Of a stretch of DNA of 11,649 nt, positions 1 through 7,746 are shown in pieces. The stretch is from the NCBI GenBank assembly GCA_022838965.1, contig JALHDK010000044.1, positions 1 through 11,649 of the forward strand, written 5' to 3'. The position numbers and the translations under genes are program-made. How positions within the stretch are numbered: the stretch's first letter is position 1; the number at the start of each line of letters is the position of its first letter. The stretch comes from Actinomycetales bacterium (GTDB lineage: Bacteria > Actinomycetota > Actinomycetes > Actinomycetales > Actinomycetaceae). The notes beneath the pieces were generated by a model that did no database searches, was not told the DNA's origin, and saw nothing but the letters and a program-made list of their open reading frames with translations.

Positions 1-1
1 C

Positions 2-1243
2 ATCTTCGTGGACGAGATCGACGCCGTCGGCCGGCACCGGGGCGCGGGCCTCGGCGGCGGGCACGACGAGCGCGAGCAGACCCTCAACCAGCTGCTCGTG
101 GAGATGGATGGCTTCGACGTCAACACCAACGTCATCCTCATCGCCGCCACCAACCGCCCGGACGTGCTGGACCCCGCGCTGCTGCGGCCCGGCCGCTTCG
201 ACCGGCAGATCGCCGTCGAGGCACCCGACCTCAACGGGCGGCTCGCGATCCTGACCGTGCACGCCAAGGGCAAGCCCATGTCCGCCTCGGTCGACCTCCG
301 GCAGGTGGCGAAGCGGACACCCGGGTTCACCGGGGCGGACCTCGCCAATGTGCTCAACGAGGCCGCCCTCCTCACGGCCCGCTCGAACGCCCAGCTCATC
401 GACAACCGGGCCCTCGACGAGGCGATCGACCGTGTGATCGCCGGACCCCAGAAGCGCACCCGCGTGATGAACGAGAAGGAGAAGAAGATCACGGCCTACC
501 ACGAGGGCGGGCACGCCCTGGCGGCGGCCGCGCTCCGCTACACCGACCCGGTCACCAAGGTGACGATCCTCCCGCGCGGCCGGGCGCTCGGCTACACGAT
601 GGTGATGCCGACGGAGGACAAGTACTCCACCACCCGGAACGAGCTGCTGGACCAGCTCGCCTACGCGATGGGCGGACGCGTGGCGGAGGAACTGGTGTTC
701 CACGATCCCACCACCGGCGCCTCGAACGACATCGAGAAGGCCACCGCGATCGCCCGCAAGATGGTCACCCAGTACGGCATGAGCGAACGGGTCGGAGCCG
801 TGAAGCTGGGGATCTCGGACTCGGAGCCGTTCCTGGGGCGGGACATGGGCCACCAGCGGGACTACTCGGAGGAGATGGCGGGGATCATCGACGACGAGAT
901 CCGCCGGCTCCTGGACGAGGCGCACGACGAGGCGTGGGAGATCCTCAGCGAGTATCGCGGGGTGCTCGACGAGCTGGTCCTCGCGCTGCTCGAGCGGGAG
1001 ACCCTAAACGAGAAGGAGCTGTCCGTGATCTTCGCGTCCGTGCGGAAGCGCGATCCGCGCCCGGTGTGGCACTCCAGCCCGCAGCGGCCCGTCTCGGCGA
1101 TCCCGCCGATCACCACCCCGGGTGAGCGGGCCGCGGGCACCCACGGCCAGCTGCCGCAGGACCAGGCCGCCGCGGCGAGCGAGGCGGCGTTCGAGACCGG
1201 CCAGGGCGGCGTGGTTGACACCCCGATTGCCGGGGGCCGGTGA
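2..1243 (+). CDS. ftsH: FtsH ATP-dependent zinc metalloprotease, C-terminal part (5' end outside window)
   Basis: Membrane-anchored AAA+ protease that unfolds and degrades membrane and regulatory proteins. The frame is already open at the window edge and begins inside Walker B (IFVDEID). Counting from the Met-equivalent codon at position 8, the visible parts are the second region of homology with arginine fingers ([20 protein letters not shown], about residues 47-66), the helical lid ([15 protein letters not shown]), the zinc site HEGGH at 165-169 (DNA 500-514), and the third-ligand Asp in [10 protein letters not shown]. The N-terminal transmembrane helices and Walker A are upstream of the window. 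After about residue 350 comes a low-complexity tail rich in Pro, Gln and Ala. The stop TGA (1241-1243) overlaps the folE start. ftsH immediately before folE is the actinobacterial arrangement also seen in M. tuberculosis. Identity is essentially certain; the full length cannot be judged. Confidence 0.97.
   Translation: MFVDEIDAVGRHRGAGLGGGHDEREQTLNQLLVEMDGFDVNTNVILIAATNRPDVLDPALLRPGRFDRQIAVEAPDLNGRLAILTVHAKGKPMSASVDLRQVAKRTPGFTGADLANVLNEAALLTARSNAQLIDNRALDEAIDRVIAGPQKRTRVMNEKEKKITAYHEGGHALAAAALRYTDPVTKVTILPRGRALGYTMVMPTEDKYSTTRNELLDQLAYAMGGRVAEELVFHDPTTGASNDIEKATAIARKMVTQYGMSERVGAVKLGISDSEPFLGRDMGHQRDYSEEMAGIIDDEIRRLLDEAHDEAWEILSEYRGVLDELVLALLERETLNEKELSVIFASVRKRDPRPVWHSSPQRPVSAIPPITTPGERAAGTHGQLPQDQAAAASEAAFETGQGGVVDTPIAGGR
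1232..1236 (+). promoter_or_regulatory. Shine-Dalgarno-like G run for folE, inside the ftsH 3' end
   Basis: A GGGGG run lies 6 nt before ATG 1243 but only 3 nt before the alternative GTG 1240. This spacing favours the ATG as the folE start. It is a weak match to the anti-Shine-Dalgarno sequence, and G runs are common in this genome. Confidence 0.35.
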
Positions 1244-1818
1244 TGGAGCGCCGGTATGACGCCGCCGGCGTCGAGCGGGCGGTCCGTGACCTGCTGGTCG
1301 CGATCGGCGAGGACCCCACGCGGGAGGGGCTGCGCGGAACCCCGGAGCGGCTGGCGCGCTCCTTCCGCGAGATCTTCGCCGGGCTCTACCACGATCCGGC
1401 GGACGTGCTCGAGACGGTCTTCGACCTCGGCCACGAGGAACTCATCCTCGTCCGCGACATCCCGCTGTACTCGATGTGCGAGCACCACCTGCTGCCCTTC
1501 CACGGTAAGGCACACGTGGGTTACCTGCCCGGGGAGGGCGGCCACGTCACGGGCCTCTCCAAGGTCGCCCGGCTCGTCGACGGCTTCGCCCGGCGCCCGC
1601 AGGTGCAGGAGCGGCTCACCTCCGAGATCGCCGACGCACTCGTGGAACGGCTGGGGGCCAAGGGCGTGATCGTCATCATCGAGGCTGAGCACCTCTGCAT
1701 GTCCATGCGCGGCATCCGCAAGCCGGGGTCCAGAACCATCACCTCCGCCGTCCGCGGGCACCTCCGCCACCCCGCGACCCGAGCCGAAGCCATGAGCCTC
1801 CTCCTCCCGGGACGCTAG
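1243..1818 (+). CDS. folE: GTP cyclohydrolase I (FolE, type IA)
   Basis: Converts GTP to 7,8-dihydroneopterin triphosphate, the first committed step of folate synthesis, in the cytoplasm as a homodecamer. The 191-residue protein matches the usual length. Zinc ligands are visible as C79 and H82 in [12 protein letters not shown] and C152 in [11 protein letters not shown]. The neighbouring catalytic histidines are H81 and H150, and [18 protein letters not shown] is the conserved N-terminal helix. Start choice: ATG 1243 overlaps the ftsH stop by one base (TGATG) and has a G run at good spacing. GTG 1240 would add one residue. The stop TAG (1816-1818) directly abuts the folP ATG. With the zinc ligands present it is the zinc-dependent IA enzyme, not the FolE2 type. 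No odd features. Confidence 0.97.
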   Translation: MERRYDAAGVERAVRDLLVAIGEDPTREGLRGTPERLARSFREIFAGLYHDPADVLETVFDLGHEELILVRDIPLYSMCEHHLLPFHGKAHVGYLPGEGGHVTGLSKVARLVDGFARRPQVQERLTSEIADALVERLGAKGVIVIIEAEHLCMSMRGIRKPGSRTITSAVRGHLRHPATRAEAMSLLLPGR

Positions 1819-2658
1819 ATGAACCTCTTCGGAGCTGGTCGCACCCTGGTCATGGGCGTTGTCAACGTCACACCGGACTCCTTCTCCGACGGCGGCCGGT
1901 GGCTCGCCCCCGAGGCGGCCCTCGCCCACGCGCGCCGCCTCGTCGACGACGGCGCGGACATCCTCGACATCGGCGGCGAGTCCACCCGCCCGGGCGCGCG
2001 GCGCGTGGACGCGGCCACCGAGTGCGAGCGCGTCCTCGGCGTCGTGCGCGACCTCGTCGCCGAGGGCCACACCGTCTCCGTGGACACCGTGAACGCCGTG
2101 ACCGCGCACGCCGCCGTCGCCGCGGGCGCCGCGATCATCAACGACGTGTCCGGAGGGCTTGCCGATCCGGACATGCTGCGGGTGATCGCCGACACCGGCG
2201 TGACCTACGTGCTGCAGCACTGGCGCGGCACGCCCGAGACCATGAACTCCCTCGCACACTACGACGACGTGGCGGGCGAGGTGATCGCCGAGCTGCGCGC
2301 GCGGCTGGACGCCGCCGCGGACGCCGGGGTGCGGGCCGGGCAGGTGATCCTCGACCCCGGCCTCGGGTTCGCGAAGGACCACCACCACAACTGGGAGATC
2401 CTCGCCCACCTGGACCGGTTCGGCGAGCTGGGCCACCCCCTGCTCGTCGGTGCCTCCCGGAAGCGGTTCCTCGCCGACGTCGTCCCCCCGGCTCTCGCGG
2501 CCCAGCCCCTGGAGCGGGACCACGCCACCGCCGCCCTCAGCGCGCTGCTCGCCAGCAGGGGGGTATGGGCGGTCCGGGTGCACGACGTGCGGCCCTCGCG
2601 CGACGCCGTGCGGGTGGCCCAGATGTGGGCGGCACACGAGAAGGGCTTCCACCCGTGA
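1819..2658 (+). CDS. folP: Dihydropteroate synthase (FolP)
   Basis: Condenses 6-hydroxymethyl-dihydropterin pyrophosphate with p-aminobenzoate to give dihydropteroate. It is the sulfonamide target. The 279-residue TIM barrel carries every family signature: VNVTPDSFSDGG (15-26), DIGGESTRPGA (50-60), VSVDT with D89, INDVSGG (107-113), LDPGLGFAK (178-186), the SRK loop GASRKRF (211-217) and the C-terminal VRVHDV (252-257). The ATG starts on the base after the folE stop, and the TGA overlaps the next gene's GTG by four bases (GTGA), so translation is probably coupled. It corresponds to folP1 (Rv3608c) in M. tuberculosis. The substrate-binding residues look complete, so it should be the active paralogue rather than the divergent FolP2 type. 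Confidence 0.97.
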   Translation: MNLFGAGRTLVMGVVNVTPDSFSDGGRWLAPEAALAHARRLVDDGADILDIGGESTRPGARRVDAATECERVLGVVRDLVAEGHTVSVDTVNAVTAHAAVAAGAAIINDVSGGLADPDMLRVIADTGVTYVLQHWRGTPETMNSLAHYDDVAGEVIAELRARLDAAADAGVRAGQVILDPGLGFAKDHHHNWEILAHLDRFGELGHPLLVGASRKRFLADVVPPALAAQPLERDHATAALSALLASRGVWAVRVHDVRPSRDAVRVAQMWAAHEKGFHP

Positions 2659-3521
2659 GCGACGTCATCTGGCTGAGCGGGATCTCCGCGCACGCGCATC
2701 ACGGCGTGTTCTCCTTCGAGCAGCGCGAGGGCCAGCGGTTCGTGCTCGACGTCGGCTACGAGCTGGACACACGGCCTGCGGGCCGTACTGACGACGTCGG
2801 GATGACGGTTTCCTACGGGGACGTCGCGGCCGCGGTGCACCGCGTGCTGATCGGGCCGCCGTTCCGCCTGCTCGAGACGCTCGCGGAACGGGTCGCGGCG
2901 ACCGTCCTCGCCTTCAGGGGCGTCACGGCGGCGACGGTGGTGGTGCACAAGCCCGAGGCCCCCCTGGCGGTGCCGTTCACCGACGTGTCGCTCACCATCC
3001 GGCGGACCCCGCTCACCGCCGTGCCGCGCGAACCGGTGCGCAGCGTGCTCGCCCTCGGGGGAAACCTGGGGGACGTTCCGGGCACGCTGCGAACCGCCGT
3101 GGGAGAACTGCGCCGGGTGCTGGGGGAGGTGCGTGTGGGACCCCTGGTGCGGACGGCCGCGATGACCCTCCCGGACACCCCGCCGCAGCCCGACTACTGG
3201 AACACCGTCGTCGAGGTGCACACGCGCCTGTCGGCCGCGGAGGTGCTGGAGCTCTGCCACCGCCTCGAGACGACGCACGGGCGTACCCGGGAGACCCGGT
3301 GGGGCCCGCGCACCCTGGACATCGACGTCGTCGCGCACGGCGACATCCGTTCCGCGGACCCCGCCCTCACGCTGCCGCACCCGGGGGCGGTCACGCGGGC
3401 CTTCGTGCTTCTGCCGTGGGCCGCGCTCGACCCCGGCGCCTCCCTCGAGGGCCGGACGGTGGGGGAGCGGGCCGCGGCGCTCGCGGACCAGATCCTGGAA
3501 CGGGTGGACGCGTGGGTCTGA
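2655..3521 (+). CDS. folK: Bifunctional dihydroneopterin aldolase / HPPK (FolB-FolK fusion)
   Basis: A single 288-residue frame holds two consecutive folate enzymes. The FolB part (about residues 1-118) splits dihydroneopterin into 6-hydroxymethyl-dihydropterin and glycolaldehyde. It shows AHHGVF near the N-terminus, the LETLAERVA helix with E74, and the catalytic lysine in VHKPEAP (K99). The FolK part (about 127-288) pyrophosphorylates that product with ATP. It shows LALGGNLGD (132-140), YWNTVVEV (181-188), RWGPRTLDIDV (215-225) with the two magnesium-binding aspartates, and LPHPGAV. A roughly 10-residue linker joins them without a stop or frame change. The start GTG 2655 overlaps the folP stop; no nearer start precedes the conserved VIWLSGI. 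Fused FolB-FolK proteins are known in some actinobacteria, whereas M. tuberculosis has separate genes. Confidence 0.94.
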   Translation: MSDVIWLSGISAHAHHGVFSFEQREGQRFVLDVGYELDTRPAGRTDDVGMTVSYGDVAAAVHRVLIGPPFRLLETLAERVAATVLAFRGVTAATVVVHKPEAPLAVPFTDVSLTIRRTPLTAVPREPVRSVLALGGNLGDVPGTLRTAVGELRRVLGEVRVGPLVRTAAMTLPDTPPQPDYWNTVVEVHTRLSAAEVLELCHRLETTHGRTRETRWGPRTLDIDVVAHGDIRSADPALTLPHPGAVTRAFVLLPWAALDPGASLEGRTVGERAAALADQILERVDAWV

Positions 3522-4003
3522 TGCGGTTGACAAGCTGGACCACCCTCGGCCTGGTGGCGCTCGGCAGCGCCCTGGCCAGCTGGGTGGTCCTCGATGTGGC
3601 GGCCACGCTCGGCCTGGTGGTCATCCCCCAGCCCTGGTTCACCGCCGCCTTCCTCGTGCTCGTGGCACTCTGGCTGCTGGTGCGGGGCCGGGGCGTGCGC
3701 CGTATGGTGGCCGGCGAGCCGACCCGCATGACCCCGCTGCTCGCCGCGCGGGTGGTCAGCTTCGCGAAGGCGTCGTCGCTCACCGGGGCCCTGCTGGGCG
3801 GCTGGTTCGTCGCCCAGTTCGTGTGGGCCTCCGGGAACCCCGGCGCCCCGCTCAACCGGGACATCATGGTGGGCGCGGTGATCGATCTCGCCGCCAGCCT
3901 CGTCCTGGTGGGTGCCGGGATGCTGGTGGAACACTGGTGCCACGTGCGGCCGCCGGACGACGACGAGCCCACCGCCAACCATCCGACCGCCTCTGCCGCC
4001 TGA
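3521..4003 (+). CDS. DUF3180 membrane protein
   Basis: A 160-residue integral membrane protein of unknown function. Four hydrophobic helices can be placed at about residues 6-27, 38-55, 84-103 and 115-137. A short basic loop (RGRGVRRM) follows the second helix, and the cytoplasmic-looking tail reads EHWCHVRPPDDDE before an Ala/Thr/Pro end. This architecture and its place directly after folK match the actinobacterial DUF3180 family (Rv3605c in M. tuberculosis). ATG 3521 shares its A with the preceding stop (TGATG). An in-frame GTG at 3512 would add three residues and cannot be excluded. No catalytic motif is visible. Conserved linkage to folate genes and to the PH-domain proteins suggests a shared membrane role, but none has been demonstrated that I know of. 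Confidence 0.85.
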   Translation: MRLTSWTTLGLVALGSALASWVVLDVAATLGLVVIPQPWFTAAFLVLVALWLLVRGRGVRRMVAGEPTRMTPLLAARVVSFAKASSLTGALLGGWFVAQFVWASGNPGAPLNRDIMVGAVIDLAASLVLVGAGMLVEHWCHVRPPDDDEPTANHPTASAA

Positions 4004-4007
4004 GGAG
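4003..4007 (+). promoter_or_regulatory. Ribosome binding site of the first PH-domain gene
   Basis: AGGAG lies 4 nt before ATG 4012 and overlaps the last base of the preceding TGA stop. It is the clearest Shine-Dalgarno match in the operon and serves the only junction there with a real gap (8 nt), where coupling by overlap is not possible. Confidence 0.6.
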
Positions 4008-4011
4008 CCCG

Positions 4012-4509
4012 ATGAGTCACCCCGAGCGCCCGGACCCCTTCAGTCCCGGGGGCATCACCTTCACACCGGTGTCCCCCGCGCTGATCCCCGTCCGGCTGAT
4101 CTCCGCGGCCCTCGGCCTGCTCCCCCTCCTCCTCGGCGGGGTGCTGCTCGGCCTGCTCGTCCACCCCTGGTGGTGGTCCCTCGCCGGCCTCGGCGTCCTG
4201 ATCCTGGCGTGGCTCGTCTGGCTGGTACCCCGCCAGGTGCGCGCGCTCGGCTACGCGGAGGCGCAGGACGACCTGGTGATCCGGCGCGGCATCATGTTCA
4301 AGTCGATGAGCGTGGTGCCGTACGGCCGCATGCAGTTCGTGGACGTCCACCAGGGGCCGCTGGACCGGATGTTCGGCATCTCCCAGGTGCAGTTGCACAC
4401 CGCCTCCGCCACCACCGACGCCGTCCTGCCGGGGTTGCCGGCGGCCGAGTCCGCCCGGCTGCGGGACCGCCTGACCGCGCGCGGTGAGGCGCGCCTCGCC
4501 GGGCTGTGA
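4012..4509 (+). CDS. YdbS-like membrane protein with one bacterial PH (bPH2/DUF304) domain
   Basis: A 165-residue protein with a short polar N-terminus, two adjacent hydrophobic helices (about 27-50 and 52-73) and one bPH2 domain (about 78-152). The family signature is clear in RRGIMFKSMSVVPYGRMQFVDVHQGPLDRMFGISQVQLHTAS: a start-of-strand RRG, P-x-x-R-(I/M)-Q, QGPLDR and FG(I/L). This is the DUF304/YdbS type, usually paired with a larger multi-domain YdbT-type partner, which is exactly the next gene. In Bacillus subtilis the ydbST pair has been linked to resistance to an antimicrobial from another Bacillus. The molecular function remains unclear. The start ATG 4012 has an AGGAG; the stop overlaps the next gene (GTGA). 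Confidence 0.88.
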   Translation: MSHPERPDPFSPGGITFTPVSPALIPVRLISAALGLLPLLLGGVLLGLLVHPWWWSLAGLGVLILAWLVWLVPRQVRALGYAEAQDDLVIRRGIMFKSMSVVPYGRMQFVDVHQGPLDRMFGISQVQLHTASATTDAVLPGLPAAESARLRDRLTARGEARLAGL

Positions 4510-6023
4510 CCGCGCCGACCCCGCCCGAGCCGCTCGGGCAGACGCCTGCCGGCCCCGCCGCCCCGGAGCCGGCGGCACCACCCGCGGACTCGGCGATCTG
4601 GCGGCGCGTCCACCCCGCCACCCCGCTGATCAACGCGTGGAAGACCCTCAGCATCCTGGTGGCTGTCATCGCCTTCAACATGCTCGACGAGCTGGGACCG
4701 CTGCTCGAGTCGGTGGGCCGCTTCCCGGTCCTTCAGGTGATGCTGGCCGTGCTCGCCGGCGCCGTGATTGTGCTGGCCCTCGCGTTCGGCTACTCGTGGC
4801 TGGCGTGGAGACGGATGCGCTACGCCATCGGGGAGGACGCGGTCTACTTCCACCACGGCATCCTGTTCCGCAACCAGCGGCATGCCCGGCTCAACCGCAT
4901 CCAGGGGGTCGACATCGTCCGCCCGCTGCTCGGGCGGCTCGTGGGGCTCTCGGCGGTGAACATCGAGACCGCCGGAGGGCAGCAGTCCCACATCCGCGTG
5001 CAGTACCTGAAGGATGAGGAGGCCGAGCGGGTGCGCGCCGAGGTGCTCGGCCGGGCCGCCGGTCTGCGGGCACTGGCCGGGGCGGATCACACGGCGGGTC
5101 CCGTGTTCGCCCAGGCCCCCGAACGTCAGATCTATGCCCTGCGCGTGGGGGACCAGCTCCTCAGCCTCGTGCTCTCGCCGCTGATGGTCCTCGCCGTGCT
5201 GGGCCTGGCGACCCTCGTCCCGGCCGTGCTGTTCGCGGACTCGTTCTGGACCCTCTTCGCGGTGCTGCCGGCGGCCCTGGCCTTCGCGGGCGCCATGATG
5301 GGCCGGTTCGTCAACGAGTTCAACTTCACCCTCGCGATCTCCCCGGACGGCGTGCGGCTCCGCCACGGCCTGCTCTCCACCCGCGCCCAGACGATCCCGC
5401 CGGGCCGCGTCCAGGCCATCCAGCTGACGCAGGGCCTCCTGTGGCGGCTCAAGGGCTGGTGGCGCGTGGAGGTCAACGTCGCGGGCTACGCCACCCCCTC
5501 GGGGCAGGACGGCAACCAGCCCCGCAACGTCCTCGTCCCGGTCGCCACCCGGGAGGAGGCGGTCACCGCGCTCTGGCTCGTGCTGCCGGACCTGGGCGTC
5601 GACGACCCGGACGCCGTCGTCCAGGCGGCACTCGCGGGCACCCTCGACGACGCCGGGTTCCTGCACTCCCCGCGCTCCGCCCGCTGGGTGGATCCGGTGA
5701 AGTGGCGCCGCAACGGCCTCCTCATCACCCGCACCGCCCTGGTGCTGCGCAACGGGAGGCTGACCCGCCGGGTCAGCGTGGTGCCGCACGAGCGGACCCA
5801 GTCGCTCGCCATCCAGCAGGGACCGTGGGAGCGGCGTCTGGGGCTCGCCGACTTCCGGGCGGACTCGGTCCCCGGTCCGGTGAGCACCCAGGTGCATCAC
5901 CTGCCGGCGATGCTCGCCCAGCAGGTGTTGTTCGAACAGGCGGAACGTGCCCGGATCGCGCGGGGCAGGGAGGGGCCAGAGGAGTGGATGAGGCGGGTCG
6001 GGGTCGTGGAGGCGCCGGAGTGA
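4506..6023 (+). CDS. YdbT-like membrane protein with three bacterial PH (bPH2/DUF304) domains
   Basis: A 505-residue protein. A Pro/Ala-rich disordered N-terminus (1-30) is followed by hydrophobic helices at about 45-60 and 75-100 and the first bPH2 domain (103-190; RYAIGEDAVYFHHGILF, RLNRIQGVDI). A second helix pair lies at about 219-242 and 247-266, then the second bPH2 domain (272-355; GLLSTRAQTIPPGRVQAIQL). A third bPH2 (about 400-475; VVPHERTQSLAIQQGPWERRLG) has no obvious helices before it. This is the YdbT layout. GTG 4506 overlaps the previous stop, suggesting coupled, possibly stoichiometric synthesis with the single-domain partner. M. tuberculosis has one alanine-rich membrane protein (Rv3604c) at the equivalent position. 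The biochemical role is unknown; lipid or protein binding at the membrane is only a guess from the fold. Confidence 0.88.
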   Translation: MTAPTPPEPLGQTPAGPAAPEPAAPPADSAIWRRVHPATPLINAWKTLSILVAVIAFNMLDELGPLLESVGRFPVLQVMLAVLAGAVIVLALAFGYSWLAWRRMRYAIGEDAVYFHHGILFRNQRHARLNRIQGVDIVRPLLGRLVGLSAVNIETAGGQQSHIRVQYLKDEEAERVRAEVLGRAAGLRALAGADHTAGPVFAQAPERQIYALRVGDQLLSLVLSPLMVLAVLGLATLVPAVLFADSFWTLFAVLPAALAFAGAMMGRFVNEFNFTLAISPDGVRLRHGLLSTRAQTIPPGRVQAIQLTQGLLWRLKGWWRVEVNVAGYATPSGQDGNQPRNVLVPVATREEAVTALWLVLPDLGVDDPDAVVQAALAGTLDDAGFLHSPRSARWVDPVKWRRNGLLITRTALVLRNGRLTRRVSVVPHERTQSLAIQQGPWERRLGLADFRADSVPGPVSTQVHHLPAMLAQQVLFEQAERARIARGREGPEEWMRRVGVVEAPE

Positions 6024-6907
6024 CCGCGCAGCCCAGGCTCGGGATCGGGGTGGTCGGCGCGGGGCGGGTCGGGACGGTGCTCGGCAACGCGCTGCGGTCG
6101 CTGGGGCACGCCGTCGTCGGGGCGACCGCCGTCTCGGACGCCTCGCGGGAACGCGTCGAACTGCTGCTCCCCGGAGTCCCGGTCCTGTCGGTGGAGGAGG
6201 TGATCCGCCGTGCCGAGGTGGTGCTGATCACCGTGCCGGACGACGCGATCGCCGGCGTCGTGGCCGGGGCGGCCACCCTGGGGTTGTGGCAGGTCGGCCA
6301 GATCGTGGTCCACACCTCCGGCGTCCACGGCCTCGACGTCCTCGAGCCGGCGCGGGCCGCCGGCGCCCTGCCCCTCGCGATCCACCCCGCGATGACGTTC
6401 ACCGGGACCTCCGTGGACCTCGCACGGCTCTCGGGCTGCCCCTTCGCGGTGACGGCGCTGACCCCCCACCTGCCCATCGCCCAGGCCCTCGTGGTGGAGA
6501 TGGGCGGGGAGCCGTTCGTGGTGGCGCCCGCCGACCGGCCCGCCTACCACGCCGCCCTCACCCACGGCGCGAACCACCTCGTCACGCTGGTGGCCCAGGC
6601 CGAGCGGATCCTGGCGGCCACCGGCGTCGCCGATCCGGGCCGCCTGCTCTCCCCCCTCCTCCACGCCGCGCTCGAGGGCGTGCTCGCCGAGGGCGAACTC
6701 CGCCTCACCGGGCCGGTGGTGCGCGGCGACGTCGGCACCATCCGCACGCACCTCGCCGCGCTCGCCGAACTGCGGGTCGAGGACGACGTCGCGGCGGGAT
6801 ACCGCGCGATGTGTGCCCTCACGGCACGCCGCGCGGCGGACAATGGGCGCATCCCGGCGGACACGGCACGCGAGATCGTGGAACTGGTGCAGGGGAGGGT
6901 CATGTGA
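6020..6907 (+). CDS. Rossmann-fold / DUF2520 NAD(P)-dependent oxidoreductase-like protein
   Basis: A 295-residue protein. The N-terminal Rossmann fold opens with GVVGAGRVG, a GxGxxG dinucleotide motif at residues 13-18, followed by strand motifs such as [10 protein letters not shown] and VVHTSG. The second half is the DUF2520 helical domain, with [26 protein letters not shown] and LTGPVVRGD. The overall plan resembles 6-phosphogluconate/ketopantoate-type dehydrogenases. It starts at GTG 6020, overlapping the previous stop, and its own stop overlaps panC. The equivalent M. tuberculosis gene is Rv3603c, also next to panC. The Francisella ketopantoate reductase PanG is, as I recall, from a similar family, so a PanE-like role (ketopantoate to pantoate) is an attractive inference, not a demonstrated function. 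Confidence 0.88.
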   Translation: MTAQPRLGIGVVGAGRVGTVLGNALRSLGHAVVGATAVSDASRERVELLLPGVPVLSVEEVIRRAEVVLITVPDDAIAGVVAGAATLGLWQVGQIVVHTSGVHGLDVLEPARAAGALPLAIHPAMTFTGTSVDLARLSGCPFAVTALTPHLPIAQALVVEMGGEPFVVAPADRPAYHAALTHGANHLVTLVAQAERILAATGVADPGRLLSPLLHAALEGVLAEGELRLTGPVVRGDVGTIRTHLAALAELRVEDDVAAGYRAMCALTARRAADNGRIPADTAREIVELVQGRVM

Positions 6908-7746
6908 GGGTCGCGCGGACGAGAGCGGAGCTCGCCACCGGACTGGCGGAGCTGCCCGGCACGCGTGCGCTGGTGATGACCATGGGCGCGCTGCACGAGG
7001 GGCACCTCACCCTGGTGCGCAGGGCCCGGGCGCTGGCGGACCACGTGCTGGTGTCCATCTACGTCAACCCGCTCCAGTTCGGGCCGAACGAGGACTTCGA
7101 CTCCTACCCCCGCGACCTGGAGGCGGACCTCGCCCTGCTGGCGCCGGAGGGCGTGGATCTGGTGTTCGCACCCGGCGACGCCGAGGTCTACCCCCGGGAA
7201 CCGCTGGTGCGCATCGATCCCGGCCCGGTGGCCCGGATCCTGGAGGGGCGCACACGTCCGGGTCACTTCGCGGGCGTGCTGCAGGTGGTTCACAAGGTGT
7301 TCAACCTCACGCGGCCGGACGTTGCGCTATTCGGCCGGAAGGACGCCCAGCAGCTCGCCCTCGTGGCCACGATGGTGGAGGACCTGGACATGGGGGTCCG
7401 CATCGAGCCGGTGGAGATCGTGCGCGACGACGACGGCGTCGCCCGCTCGTCCCGGAACGCGTATCTCAGCGCGGCGGAGCGCGCGGAGGCCCGGGCCCTC
7501 TCGCGGGCCCTGCGCGCCGCGGCCGCAGCCGCGGGCGCCGGACCGGAGGCCAGCCTCGCCGCCGCCCGTGCGGTGCTCGACGGCGCGAAAGGCGTCCGGC
7601 TCGACTACCTTGTTCTCGTGGACCCCGCCACCTTCACCGACCTGCCCGCGGACGCCACCACGGGCCTGATGGCGGTGGCGGCCTGGGTGGGCACCACGCG
7701 GCTCATCGACAACGCACTCCTGACCTTCGAAGGGCGCCGCTCATGA
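6904..7746 (+). CDS. panC: Pantothenate synthetase (pantoate-beta-alanine ligase, PanC)
   Basis: Joins pantoate and beta-alanine using ATP, through a pantoyl-adenylate intermediate, to make pantothenate. The 280-residue protein is of normal length. It shows the nucleotide-binding MGALHEGH (27-34; HxGH histidines 31 and 34), Q58 in [39 protein letters not shown] (118-139), FGRKDAQQ (143-150), and the KMSKS-equivalent [17 protein letters not shown] (173-189). GTG 6904 overlaps the previous stop (GTGA) and gives the usual short lead before the first strand. The ATGs at 6973 and 6979 would remove that strand. The final four bases overlap panD (ATGA), so the ligase and the supplier of its beta-alanine substrate are translated together. 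Confidence 0.97.
   Translation: MRVARTRAELATGLAELPGTRALVMTMGALHEGHLTLVRRARALADHVLVSIYVNPLQFGPNEDFDSYPRDLEADLALLAPEGVDLVFAPGDAEVYPREPLVRIDPGPVARILEGRTRPGHFAGVLQVVHKVFNLTRPDVALFGRKDAQQLALVATMVEDLDMGVRIEPVEIVRDDDGVARSSRNAYLSAAERAEARALSRALRAAAAAAGAGPEASLAAARAVLDGAKGVRLDYLVLVDPATFTDLPADATTGLMAVAAWVGTTRLIDNALLTFEGRRS

Noticed and set aside
862..2652. Long minus-strand open frame (596 codons) opposite ftsH, folE and folP
   Set aside because: It lies antisense to three unmistakable genes. Its product is a Gly/Val/His/Asp-rich low-complexity string with no family motif, as expected when a GC-rich coding strand is read backwards.
1899..2654. Upstream extension of the FolB-FolK frame by about 250 codons
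   Set aside because: The extension is an Arg/Pro/Gly-rich out-of-frame reading of folP. Family similarity begins exactly at GTG 2655.
2259..5900. Further long minus-strand frames (2259-3533, 3391-4581, 4251-5900)
   Set aside because: All are antisense to recognised genes, with repetitive His/Arg/Gly/Glu composition and no initiation context. They are GC-driven shadows.
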